A DNA stretch of 64,000 nt from Anaeramoeba flamelloides (taxonomy: Eukaryota; Metamonada; Anaeramoebidae), in assembly GCA_027625915.1 (NCBI GenBank), contig JANTQA010000033.1, positions 6,572,001-6,636,000 on the forward strand, written 5' to 3'. Below are positions 36,901 to 47,746 of this stretch, piece by piece (within the stretch, counting starts at the first letter, position 1; each line of letters starts with the position of its first letter). Made by a program: the position numbers and the translations under genes. The notes below the pieces were generated by a model. It was not told the origin of the DNA and searched no databases. It worked only from the letters and a program-made list of their open reading frames with translations.

Positions 36901-37855
36901 GCTTCTGCTGTAGCTGCAATTGCAACTCTTTTTGTTGTTGCTGTAATTGTTGTTGTAGATTTAAATTTGGGTTTTGTTGTTCATAATTTGGATCAGAATT
37001 AAAAGTTGAATTTTGTTTTGGTAATGGTTGGATTTTTAAATCTTCATTGAGTTTGTTTATATTTTGTTGGATAAAATATGGTTGTTGTTGTTGTTTTTGT
37101 TGTTGTAATTCGTTGTTCTTGTTGTTTGGAGGATAAAAACCTTTTTCTCTTTGGTTAAATTCATTAAAAGGTTGTTGTTCAAATGATTGAAATGGAATAT
37201 TTTTGTTCTTAGGTGGGAATTGTGGTTTATTAAATTGGCTATTTCTTGGGAATTCGGGTTGTTGTTCGTTTGGGACATTCATAAAATTACTGCCTTTGTT
37301 TTCCATTGGAAAATCCATTTCATCCCCAAAGCTTTCCATTTGGCCATCCATATTCATTCCAAATTCCATGTTTTGATTGCTACCTCTCCACATTCCGTTG
37401 TTTCTCCCTCTCCCCCCTCCTCTTCTCCCTCTTCCCCATCCTCTACCCCTCCCTCTCCCTCTTCCCCATCCTCTCCCTCTACTCCTCCGTCTTTCCCTTC
37501 CTCTTCCCCTTCCCCTTCCTCTTCCTAATATTTTTTTGTTTTTTTGATAACCTTCATTCAAATTCTGTGAATCATTCTCGAAATTTGGGTTAAAGGATTG
37601 GTAATCTGATACTTGCTCATTAAAATTTCTTTTGCGTTCATTCCCTTGATCTTGAAAAGAATGATTCGACTCATTTCGAAACGGTTGGTTTTGCTTATAA
37701 TTGAAATTTCTTTCCTGTTTATTCTTGTTCATTTGGGTTTCTTGGTTATTCGTTTGATCGTTTGAAAAGTTTGTTCGAACCCTCTTTTGTTTACCCCCAC
37801 TAATAAAATTGTTTGGTTCAGTTTTGTCGTCTGTTGAATTTGGTTCCGTTGTCAT
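30922..37855 (-). CDS. U2AF2: U2AF large subunit (U2AF65-like), ending after RRM2
   Basis: U2AF65 binds the region upstream of the 3' splice site. Exon 1 is 37855-36445 (phase 1, donor GTAAGT) and exon 2 is 31211-30922, acceptor ATTAATAG. The intron is 5,233 bp and the product 566 residues. The N-terminus (1-370) is N/Q-rich with an RG-rich block at 111-153 in place of a classic RS domain. RRM1 (about 376-456) has L-Y-V-G-N-L-P and the U2AF-type ending I-I-F-G-R-N-N-L-K-I-G-R-P. RRM2 (about 485-560) has K-L-F-I-G-G-L and G-V-S-K-G-F-A-F-F-E-Y, closely matching U2AF65 RRM2. The frame stops at TAA ten residues after RRM2. No third RRM (UHM) and no tryptophan-centred U2AF35-binding motif was found. 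No UHM-like coding sequence is seen downstream on this strand. The intron is filled with a LINE-like fragment, MITEs and palindromes. Confidence 0.9.
31774..31960. repeat. Left-end fragment of the CAGTCAAA-type MITE in the U2AF2 intron
   Basis: It begins CAGTCAAAGGGGTAC and continues into a diverged family interior ending in a T-rich tract. No right end was seen. Confidence 0.4.
33330..34300 (+). repeat. Dispersed repeat, copy 2 (joined to the LINE-like relic)
   Basis: This stretch is the inverted counterpart of 3940-4870. Shared blocks include AATCATTTTCTTCAGAAAAA, CTTCAAGAAAATTTTATTTT, GGTAACAAAGACTTGTTAT and GAGTTAACTCATCCATTTCA (all read in one orientation). Its right part enters the LINE-like frame. 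Confidence 0.6.
34156..34690 (+). mobile_element. LINE-like retrotransposon relic (region after the reverse transcriptase core)
   Basis: The frame 34156-34533 contains L-I-L-S-Q-L-Y-Y-G-L-E-I-F, then E-R-I-D-R-F-I-N-K-T and S-P-R-L-I-F. This follows the pattern after the RT core of LINE ORF2 proteins (YG-x-E, then a helix with R-x-I-N, then an SPR-like step). No RT catalytic motif is present, so only a 3' part survives. It continues the dispersed repeat that starts near 33330. It lies sense-opposed within the U2AF2 intron. Confidence 0.5.
34715..34890. repeat. Palindrome-cluster repeat 4, in the U2AF2 intron
   Basis: A short cluster with TTCAAGTATTGTAGAGTATC and CTCAAGTGCTGTAGAGTG tandem units, followed by a decayed palindrome at 34762-34832. 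A weaker single palindrome copy is seen at about 39875-39950. Confidence 0.6.
35528..36064. mobile_element. Tc1/mariner-like MITE, copy 2, in the U2AF2 intron
   Basis: The element is 537 bp, with the same TIRs and interior as 10206-10738 and in the same orientation. The two copies differ at scattered bases and small indels. It sits in the U2AF2 intron, close to the donor side. Confidence 0.75.
36328..36427. repeat. Tandem repeat next to the U2AF2 exon 1 donor
   Basis: About ten degenerate copies of a 9-11 bp unit (TGAATTGAA / TGAATCGAA). The array begins about 17 bp past the GTAAGT donor on the transcribed strand. Confidence 0.8.
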
Positions 37856-40300
37856 TTTAAATAAAGAATCAAGGCAAAACGCAAGACAAAAATAAATTTA
37901 AAAAAATGTTTGAAATTGTCACCAAAACATTCATAATTAAAGTCTGTTTGATTTTTGTTACAATCCCGCAACTAGAAAACTATCATGACATATGTTCATT
38001 TTAAAAAATTGAGTCATAAAAGGTTTATTTGGTGTTCATCTATTTACTTATGATTTACTACCACTTGAAATTTAAAAAAAGATTAATTTCTGTCAGGTGT
38101 CAAGAAAGGTTATTATGAATTCTTAGCTGATCGGTCTTGGACTTATTGTGGATTTTAATGATAGAGAAGTGAAAAAAATACCTTGCATGAAAAAAATGCC
38201 TAAAAAGATTGATAATTGTTAATATTAGGAAAATTGATATATAATTTGCAAATATTTTCAATCAAATCCTTTTTTATAAATAACCAATTTTTTTATTAAC
38301 CAAGAAATAAACCTACCAAGATTTCTTTAAAGGAGGGTTTCTAGAGAATACTCAAGTAATTGTTTGAAAGCCTTAATAGATCGACTTTTTTTGAAAAAAC
38401 AATCCATTTTTATAGAGGTTTTTGAGTTGTTTGGACTCTGATAATTTTTATTCTTGTTTTTAGATTGATTGAATATTTATTTGAACAAGTTTAATTCCAT
38501 AAATCATCGTTATAATAAGATAGAGTTATAATACAAAAATTGGTTCTTAAAAAAAGGGTTTGGTTTTAAATAAAAGAAATTACACATCAACTTTCCTAAT
38601 AGCCACAATTAAAAATCTTGTTAGGGATTTTTTTTAGTTATATTTTTTTTAAGTCCGGATTTTTTTCAGTAATATGAGTAAAAAGGGTAGTTTTTTTTTT
38701 TTTTTTTTTTTTAGAAATCCCAATTGATGAGTCTAAGGTTAATAGATTGGTAGATTATTTAAAAAAAAATGTAGTTTTTGGGTTGATGGTTGAAAATTTT
38801 AATTAAGGTTTGGTTTTATTTGGAGCTTTTAAAAAAAAAATATTTTTTTTTGTTAGTTAATTTAACTAAATGAAAATAAATATATCAATTGTAAAACTCG
38901 AAATAAAAATTGGTTCTTAAATACTAACCAGTTTATTATTTATTCAAAATTCGAATTTTGAAAAAAAAAAAAAATTAATGGTCTAAAATTGATATTTTAA
39001 ACCACTCTTAAAATAAATATATAGTCAAAGATCAATCAGCTTAGAACAAAAAAATAACAATTATCGACACCTGAAGCAAGATAATCTTTTTTTTTTTTTT
39101 CAAGTTTCTGTGATTGTAAACATTAATTATTTAGTAATTTTTAATAAATCTTATAGTAAAGTTAATCGTATATTCAGAAAATATTTGCCAATTCTTGAAA
39201 TTGAAAAATATGTTAAAAATCTGATTGTTTTAACAATATATTTACTTTTAATATTATTTTTAGAAGTGGATTATTTTTTTTAACAAAGTTTTGATTTATT
39301 TTTTTATATTGTTGAAAATTTCAAAATTTAACAAATTTTTTGCTTATTTCTTAAAAAAAATTATTTTCTATGAAGAAATCGGGAATTTTATTTTCTTAAA
39401 AGGATATTTACCACAATACACTTTAAAAATGAAACCACCAAGTTTTGAAATTTTTTTCTTTAAAAAAATTCTTGATTTATTTATTTTAATAAAGTTTTGA
39501 AGAGGGAAAATTAGTTTTCTGTTGTATTCCCTAATTTCGCAACTTTTTTTCAAAATTTTATTTATCAAAAAGGATTGTTAAAATAAATAACGGATTATTT
39601 ATATTTTTAATATTAGAGAATTATTAATTTTATTATTATTTTTATTAAATTCAGATATCCAGATTTTTAAATTTTTTTAGTTGTTCCGATATTCCCATAA
39701 AAAATGATACTAAATCTTCAATGATATCAACATTTAGCTTTTATTTAGAGAAATTATATATTTATATATATTATTATCCATTATCTAACAGTAACTATTT
39801 AAATAATTAGTAACAATTTGAAATATGAAAAATTTTATTAAAGTTTTACAGATTAAATTTTGTTTTTTATTAGGTTTTTCAGAATTCAAAAGAAGTGTGT
39901 AAAATTAAAGATTTTGTATTTATTCATTGTAATTCATAAAAGTAACACCCTATATAAAAGAATATTATAGTAAAATAGTTTTATTTTTATGAAATCTCAC
40001 TTTATAAGAAATTTTTTAGTTTGTTTGAAAATATCAGAGTGGAAATTTAATCTTATTTTATAAAATATATTTAAAATAAATCAAATATTGAACCCTTGAA
40101 GATAATAAAATTTTACTCATCGATTCTTTTCAATTATTTTTTAAAATTTCAAGAAATATAAAAGATTAGTTAATATCCTTTTTCAAATATTAAGAGTATA
40201 AAGAACGAACATTTATTATTAAAATAAGTTATTTGATTAGATCTATTTATTTTTTTTTATTTGGAATTAATAATTTGAATTGGTTTTATTTTATTGAAAA
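37856..40300. other. Intergenic stretch upstream of U2AF2
   Basis: AT-rich DNA with the weak 38620-38950 repeat and a lone palindrome relic at about 39875-39950. Nothing else was recognised. The short frames at 39291-39568 overlap on both strands and are chance. Confidence 0.5.
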
Positions 40301-41130
40301 TATTTAAAATGGTTGGAAAAGAAGTATAAAATCTATTGATATATTAAATATTTGGGTTATTAATAAAGAACTGAAATAATTAAGATTGGGTTATTAAATA
40401 TTGATTAAAAATAATCAAATTAAAGTATATTTCGTTAGATTATAAATTGAATTTTCCAGGTTTTAAAAAATTATTTTTAGAGAATTATTAATTTATTTTT
40501 TTTTTTTTCTTTACTCTTATTTTATTGTTCAATAAAAAGAAAAAATTGATTTGATCTGTTCTTTGAATCAAAAAAAAGTTTTATCAAGTGTAAAATAATT
40601 ATTGTAATGTTTTTGAAATTAAGTAGATTTTTTATACTTAATTATTTTAGAACTTAGTGATTTCCTTTTTTAAAGTGTATATTGGTACAATTCCTTTACT
40701 AGAAAATAAGATTTCTAACTTCTTGATAAAGGAAATAATTTTTTTTAAAATAATTCAGAAATATGTTTGAATTTGGAAGTTTATTTAAAAAAAAAGAAAA
40801 TGGATCAAAACCTTTAAACGAAAACAATAACCATTTTCTGAAAATAGCATTAAAAGTAAGTCGATTAAATAGTAATCAGATTTCAACTATGTTTTGCATT
40901 TTCAAGATGTGGTAACTAATTTTTTTGAATTTAGCTAGTATATTTACTTGAAGATTTTTTTTATTGTTACTGTCCCCTTAAAAACAATAATTCATTTTGG
41001 AAAATAACTTTATAGGTAAGTTTGATCTTGGTGTAAATAGATTTTATCTTGTTTTTTTCAATCTCAGGATACAGGCAAATATTTTTTAATGTTGGCTATT
41101 ATATTTGCTTGAAATTTTTTTTTTGTTATT
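40300..41130. repeat. Dispersed repeat upstream of the UBX gene, with an internal tandem copy
   Basis: It matches 46200-47000 (TGATTAAAAATAATCAAATT, ATAGATTTTTTATACTT-type and GTAATCAGATTT blocks in order), and partly 11990-12230. The last unit is repeated in tandem: 40825-40970 and 40980-41130 both carry AAAACAATAA(n)CATTTT followed by GTAAGT. Confidence 0.55.
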
Positions 41131-41291
41131 TGTTACTACACAATTTCAAAAAAGCTCTAACCCAATGATTAATTTCTTCAAAACATAAATCTGTTGTTCC
41201 AAGTCATCAAAATCAAAAGTTCTGGTTATTGAACAAAGCAAAAACACTTATTTATTTTTTTCTTACTTTCTTCAAATAATTATTTGTTCCG

Positions 41292-42749
41292 ATGTCACTA
41301 CAAGTCTTTTTTATTGACTGGGATGAAACAAAGTCAACTACAATTTCCCTACCACAAACCACAAGATTTGGCTATTTTCAACAAAAGATCGAAGAAATTA
41401 CATCTATCCCAATCGATTCTCAAAAATATTTAGGCATTACCATTGGTGAGCCACACTCTTTATTAAAATCTTTTGAGTTTAGTAACCCCCAACCTGTTTA
41501 TGTCGAAAAGGAAGAAAATGAAGAACAGGAAGAAAACGAAGAAAAGGAAGAAAATGAAGAATATTCACAAGAAACAAAAGAAGAGACAATCACTTCTGAA
41601 ACAAGTTCTGAAGAAAGTTTCAATCAGACACATATTAAGATAAATTCAAACTCTCAAGAAGAAAGAGAAGAAAAAGAAAAAGAAAAAGAAAAAGAAGAAG
41701 AAAAAGAACAAAAAAAAACTGTTTACGATCCTCAAGCAAAATTGCCTACAAATTTATGGGATCTTGACACTCTTTTGTCTGTTTGCCCTGCAAATATTTG
41801 CGAAACACACAAAAAACAAGACAGGTATTTGAATGAAGCATGTGCTGAGCATCCAGAAATCAACAAGTCACCACTTAATTTGACCTGTGTTGAAGCACGA
41901 CGGCAGGAAAAGCCAATTTTAATTTATTTCCATTCCTATCACCATCCTGAATGCAAGAAATTTGTCCAAACAACGTTATCTTCAACTCCGTTAACAACGT
42001 TTCTGAATAAGAATTTTCTTTTTTGGATTGGGGACATTGATGAAATTCGGGACTACGAAGGATTTACCGACAAATTACAACTCAACGAGCACCCGTTTTT
42101 GGCAGTTATAATGACTACACCATTTAGAGGCTGTATCGATATAATGCAAGGAGCAAAAACAAAAACAACAAAGGCATTTAAAACACAATTGAAAAAATCG
42201 TTCAATTTATTTGAAAGGATTCTTCAAAGAGAAAAAAGAATCCTTCAAATAAAAGAGAGAATAGCTCATGTCAACAAATTAGTTGATCAAGACGATTGGT
42301 TACACAACTTACACTACACCCAAAAGAAGCATTTTATTAACGAATCTAAGCAACTAAATAACGAATTGTTATTTTTACAAAATAAACATGATCAATTAGA
42401 AAAAATTAAAAAACTCAAGCAATTAAAGAAGGAAAAATTATTAAAAAAAATTGAAATTCTGAAAAAGCAATTGCCCGAAGAACCCAAAGAAAAGGACAAA
42501 GACATTACAGAAATTATGTTTCGCTTTAGAGGTGGGGAAAGGTTCAAAAGAAAGTTTTTTTCTTCAAATTCCGTTTTCGCTTGCTTTTGTTTTGTACAAA
42601 TACAGTACCCTGAAATTGAAGACTTTCATTTAATATCTTCTTACCCCAGATTAACAATACGAAAAATAGATTTAGATTTACAAAACCGTTCTCTTTTAGA
42701 TCTTGATTTGGCACCACAGGCGGTTTTTGATGTCAAGGAATATGATTAA
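41292..42749 (+). CDS. FAF1-like UBX-domain protein (UBL-UAS-UBX)
   Basis: The gene is intronless and encodes 485 residues. Residues 1-72 look like a ubiquitin-like domain. Residues 73-145 are a Glu/Lys-rich low-complexity linker. Residues about 190-300 are a thioredoxin-like UAS domain (P-I-L-I-Y-F-H-S-Y-H-H-P-E-C then F-W-I-G-D-I-D). Residues about 308-398 form a charged coiled coil, and 405-485 a UBX domain (I-M-F-R-F-R-G-G-E-R-F, S-S-Y-P-R, ending L-A-P-Q-A-V-F-D-V). This order is that of FAF1/FAF2-type adaptors, which recruit ubiquitylated clients to p97/Cdc48. FAF2 has a membrane hairpin and a UBA domain; neither is visible, so FAF1-like is the better label. The usual FPR turn of the UBX domain is not clear. 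The start is the first ATG after an in-frame-poor AT-rich leader. Confidence 0.88.
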   Translation: MSLQVFFIDWDETKSTTISLPQTTRFGYFQQKIEEITSIPIDSQKYLGITIGEPHSLLKSFEFSNPQPVYVEKEENEEQEENEEKEENEEYSQETKEETITSETSSEESFNQTHIKINSNSQEEREEKEKEKEKEEEKEQKKTVYDPQAKLPTNLWDLDTLLSVCPANICETHKKQDRYLNEACAEHPEINKSPLNLTCVEARRQEKPILIYFHSYHHPECKKFVQTTLSSTPLTTFLNKNFLFWIGDIDEIRDYEGFTDKLQLNEHPFLAVIMTTPFRGCIDIMQGAKTKTTKAFKTQLKKSFNLFERILQREKRILQIKERIAHVNKLVDQDDWLHNLHYTQKKHFINESKQLNNELLFLQNKHDQLEKIKKLKQLKKEKLLKKIEILKKQLPEEPKEKDKDITEIMFRFRGGERFKRKFFSSNSVFACFCFVQIQYPEIEDFHLISSYPRLTIRKIDLDLQNRSLLDLDLAPQAVFDVKEYD

Positions 42750-43299
42750 TTATAAAAGTAAATTAAAATAAATTTAATTTAATTTATAATAATTTTTTTT
42801 TGAATTAAAAATGGTAACCATTACTGTGAATTGCAAAATAAAAAGATCAAAATTTTCATTCAGCTTTCCTACAAATTCAAATCCACAGGAAGAAAATAAA
42901 GCATCAAAGTCTGCAATTCTAAAAGAGAAATCATAATCTTTGCTTCGTTGCAGAATTAAAATAATTGAAAATTTTATGTGACTCAAAAGTGTTTTTGGAA
43001 AGCTAAATTGAAAATTTTTTTCCTTATATTTTTCGATAAATAGTAATATCCTCATTATAATTCTACCCGAAAATAGATTGGATATTTATTTATATTAAAA
43101 TATTTTACGAATGAAAAATGAAATTTTTTTTTTTTTTTTTATTTTTTTTTTATATTTAAATTTCGATTTTCAAAAATAGAAACATTTTGATATACAATCT
43201 CTAAAATAATATTTGAATATTTGACTATTAGGCCAATTAATTATAACAGTTTAAAAAAAGACAATTTTCAAAAAAAAAAAAAAGAAAAGAAAATTGAAA

Positions 43300-44450
43300 T
43301 AAACTAAAATTCAAGATTTTTTGTTCATTCAAATTCAATTATTGAAAAATTAAAAATATTCTTAAGGAAGTACATTTTACAATTTTGAAAAATTGTAATT
43401 GTGTTAACATTACTGAAAAATATTTTTTGAGTGCCAGCAGATATTGAAACTTTGAAAATCAAAATATCATTCTCTGCTCTATTTGTGAAAAGAATCAAAG
43501 TAATTCAGAATTGAATCTTGAATTTTTCGATTTTATGAACATTTTTTTTAAAATTAAATTTTCGGTTTTATTAAATTTGGTTTTGGATCTAGAGATGTGT
43601 TTATACAAACGAATGAAATTAATCAAATAATAAACAAAAAAAATATACCCGAAAAGGTGTGTATTTGAAACTTATTTTTTTTTTAGAAGTCCAAAAACAC
43701 GAAAGATCACCTTTCCAAATAAATTTGTTGAAATCAAGAATGACAAAAAAATAATCCATAAAAGACTATTTTGGAAGATTTTTTTTCTTAATCTTCTTAT
43801 TTTGTATGAATCCAAATAATTTTTTACCTTGAATTTCTATCCCCATTGCTATTTATTATTATTTTACAAAAAATTTTTTTATAAATTAACTTTGAAAATT
43901 CTTTTTTCAAATATTTTTATCAAACAAGCGAAAACAAATCAGAATATTTCAAAATATTAAAATAAAGGAGTTGAATTCTTGGAATCAAAAAACAGTTACA
44001 AAAGATGTAACCAAAATAAAAGAATAATTTAGTAAAAATTTCCACCCAGGTTTCAGAATTATTTTTAGTTCCAATTTAATGTAAAATAATTATTAAATCA
44101 AATAAATTCATCCAATAAACACGTACTTCCCAGGAAGAATTAAATAAGTATCCTATTTTCTGAACTAAATCAAGAATTAGATGAATCAAATGAAAATATG
44201 AATTTAAAATCCATTTTGGAAATTCTTTAGAAATAAAAAGTAATTTATTTCTCTGAAATTTTACAAACAAAATTAACTTAAGAAAGAATTAAAAACAAAA
44301 ACAAATTAAGAAGAAGTAATTGTGTCAAAATTTATAGATAAGATCAAGTAATAAATGATTTATATTTATTTGTTCAAACTCAATTTTTTCATTTTTTTGA
44401 TTTGCATTTTTTTAGTTGGTATGATATATCTTATACTAGGATATGCTCCA
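43300..44450. repeat. Long dispersed repeat, copy 1
   Basis: A direct repeat of 58240-60050. Shared blocks include TTTTTTGAGTGC, TCTGCTCTAT, TTTTGGATCTAGA, GAAAGATCACCTTT and TATACTAGGATA near the end. Identity is moderate, with many indels. Confidence 0.6.
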
Positions 44451-44689
44451 CTCTATTATTTCTTAAAATTTCAATGTATTTGGCTAAAGAAGGATTTGAG
44501 GAATTAAGTTAGATATAAATGGTGGCACTCAAAAAATGAAAAGTATACATACCCAATTAAATAAATTTTAAGAGAAATATAAAATTAGAACTACTAATCT
44601 GATTGGATATTAACAAGTATTCATCATTTACAATTAACACCAAATAAAAAAAAATAATTCTTATAAATCAAAAAAAAAAATATAGTTGT

Positions 44690-45040
44690 CAAAAATTTTT
44701 GAGCATGGTACAACAAAAAACTATATTGGTAAATTTGTAAAAATTCTTTGACAATTATTGATAGATCAAATGGTTATATAGCATCAAATAATTTATTTGT
44801 GTTATTCTATTATGAAAAACTCAAGTTTAACTTAATATTAACTGTTGAAACAAAATTATTGATCTACCAAAACAAGTTAAGTAATTCTGAAAAATAAAAT
44901 GAATACCAAAACTAAATATGAATAATGATTTTCTTTTTTTTTATTTTGAAAGGAATAAATTAATGTTCAATTCGAATGGAATTGTATTATTATTATTAAT
45001 TGGACCGTTTTTAGAGTGTGGAAAATTCTGGAATTTTATT
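44690..45040. repeat. Diverged fragment of the Tc1/mariner-like MITE family
   Basis: It has TTGATAGATCAAATGG, then AAAAACTCAAGTTTAAC and the GATCTACCAAAACAAGTTA block, in family order. The terminal repeats are not intact. Confidence 0.4.
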
Positions 45041-45244
45041 TAATATTATGAAAATGTTTTACGTACAATATTAAATTAACACTTTTTAGATCGGAAACCC
45101 TTATTTGTTCAATAAAGTTTTTTAAATGTTCGATTTAATTTTAAAATATTTTTAGAAATTAATTGATTATTTTAGAGTGTTAGTAACATCAATTACTCCC
45201 AGCCACATCAAATATAGTTTAGTACTAATTTTGACAATGATTCA

Positions 45245-45472
45245 AGTAAACCAAATTTCAAATTATGGGGCAAACTTTTTTATTATTATTTTTTTTCAAT
45301 TTTCATTTGTCTTTCAAAAAATAAAATGATTATACTTTATATTTTTATTATATCATACTACATTAGTTATTGTCTCTAAATACTCATATAAAAAACATTA
45401 TATAAAAAAAACAATTAACTAATTATTTTTTCTTATGAAAAATCTGCCCCAATTTTTGAAATTTAGCTTACA
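45245..45472. mobile_element. TIR element related to 16861-17448, short copy
   Basis: The element is about 228 bp. The right end, inverted, reads GTAAGCTAAATTTCAAAAAT with the same GGGGCA step; the left end is a weaker match (CCAAATTTCAAATTATGGGG). It looks like an internally deleted member. Confidence 0.55.
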
Positions 45473-45896
45473 AATTAATTAGTCAAAGTTTTTTCATTTA
45501 AATTTTGCGAACTGAGTTATCATGAGTAAAACTATATATTTTTCATAGTTAATTTCCAGTAACAACAATATAATCCTTAATATTTGATATTTTAGATTGA
45601 AAAGTATATAGAATAATTTGTAAAATATTTAGAATTTTCTGAATTCTAACTTTAAGTAATTCCTAATCATGTATCTTAACAAATAATTTTTAAGATCAAA
45701 TCATATTTTTAAAAATCCAAGAAAAATAAACAATGCTTTTAATCAACTAATTTAATATTAAAATGCTTCCCATGAATGTGCCGATATACTCTATGTATTA
45801 TACTTTATGAATTAAGTCACTGTAAAAAACCAATCTTTTATATATATAGTATTTTTCTTTAATATTCCAACATACCAATAAATACAATAAATAAAT

Positions 45897-46100
45897 TACA
45901 GCCAGTTCCAATTTTAAGACACATACTTTAACAAAAGTTTAAGGCAGAATAAAAATCACAAATTACGGGACAAAATTCAAATTTGACTAAAATAATTTGT
46001 ACAAGCAAAAAATTCAAACGTTTGTTCCTTAATTTGTTTTTTTTTTTTTTGTACCTGAAATTTTGTTGAAAATGTATGCCTTAAAAGCGAAACTGGCTGA
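45897..46100. mobile_element. About 200-bp palindromic MITE, copy 2
   Basis: It begins TACAGCCAGTTCCAATTTT and ends AAAAGCGAAACTGGCTGA. The interior follows copy 1 at 19100-19303 at reduced identity. Confidence 0.65.
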
Positions 46101-46199
46101 ATTTAATAATTGGGTATCAAAAATAATTACTCTTTTATTTAATTCTTAATAATTGCCCAAATATTTTATTATATAAATAATACAAAATATTTGTGATAT

Positions 46200-47010
46200 T
46201 TTTTCAAATATCCACAGTATAAAATAACAAGATTATTTATAAAAAATAATTATTTGATAATATCTAAATTTTCTGGTTTTTTAAATTTGGTTTATTGAAT
46301 CTAATTAATGTTATTTTTTGGATAATATTATCAAAAAATACCAGAGATAATGACAAATACAAAGTGATTTTGAATTTTTGTGTTAGAATACAAATTGTCA
46401 ATGATTTTAATTGTGTGTTTAATTATTGATTAAAAATAATCAAATTAAAAAGTATTTCTTTGGGTTATAAGTAAAATATTATAGGCTACAAAATACTAGT
46501 ATGATAATCGTATAATTTAAATCATTTTGGCAATTTTTCTATGAGTTTTTTGTAGAATCCAGAGAAAAAATAAATTAGGTCTGTTATTTGAATCTTGATT
46601 GAATTCATTGATTATATATCTATTCAAGTTTAAAAGATAATTGTATTTTTTTTTTGAATATTCAATAGATTTTTTATACTTTGTTAACTTTACAACTTTG
46701 TTGATTTTAGTTTTAAAAGTTTATTTTGGTATAATCTCTTCAAAAATAATAAGAATTCTATCTTTCAAATGAAAATATTTTTTTTTTGTATTAATTGGGA
46801 AATATGTTGAATTTTGAACTTTTCAAAAATGAAAAAATTGAATCAAAATTTTATAAACAATAATCCCTTTCCAAAAAATATCATTAAAAGAAATACAATC
46901 TTGTAGTAATCAGATTTTTTCTTTTTCTTCAATTTATTTCAGAAGTCGTAAAAATTTTTTTGAATTTGTTACTAAATTTACTCCAAGATTTTTTAGGTTT
47001 TGCAATCCAC
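46200..47010. repeat. Dispersed repeat, partner of 40300-41000
   Basis: The block order is the same as at 40300. It ends shortly before the Furry gene. No coding content was seen. Confidence 0.5.
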
Positions 47011-47746
47011 TTAACCTATTTTTAAAATTAACCAAGTAAAACTACCAATTACTATTTAAACAAACCACTTTTGTCTTGTGTGTATTGACAAAATAATGCA
47101 AATTTTTCAAAGAAACTTTTGAAAAAAGATAATTTTAAAGATTTTCTTCAAAAATGTTTTATAATTGGAGTTATCAGATTTGTCAAACAAAAAAAACAAG
47201 AAAACATTTTTATGAATTTATTCACGAATAAATAAAAAGATTTGTTTGAAATTTTTTTCTATGAGTCACTAGATGAAAAAACCGAAGAAAATTCTTTGAA
47301 CAATGAGAGTTTATACGACAAATTAAAAAACTATCACAGCTCAGGGACAGTTTGTGCAATATGATACCTAACAAAAAAATTTTTCAAACATAAAATCGTC
47401 TTGTATTTCTTCTGAAAAATATTTCGCCACTTTAAACAATAAAGAATTATCGGTGATCTCGAAATCCTTAAGATATCTACTTTACAATTTAATATTAACT
47501 TTAAAATAAGGAACTATTTGTTTCCAAACTTGGTTCTTCGTTATTTCTACTTGTGAAAACTCAAAAGTTCTTAAATTTCTTTCGATTTTTCGAAAGAAAA
47601 ATTAAAGATTTTCCATTTTAATTCAACTGAGAAGGAAATAAATTCTTTTGAATGAAAAAAAGTGATTTTTAAGATTTGTTTCGTTGTTCAAGATAGAAGA
47701 AAATTGAAAAAACATTTTTTCTAGTTTTTGTTCAAGTTTTCAAACA

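Noticed and set aside
36759-37593. Forward frames opposite U2AF2 exon 1 (Cys-rich and Ser/Pro-rich)
   Set aside because: They are complements of the poly-Q and RG-rich coding repeats.
42774-43055. 93-codon reverse frame downstream of the UBX gene
   Set aside because: Has an ATG and a fairly normal mix, but no recognised family and no supporting context. It is at best a hypothetical and is left out of the feature list.
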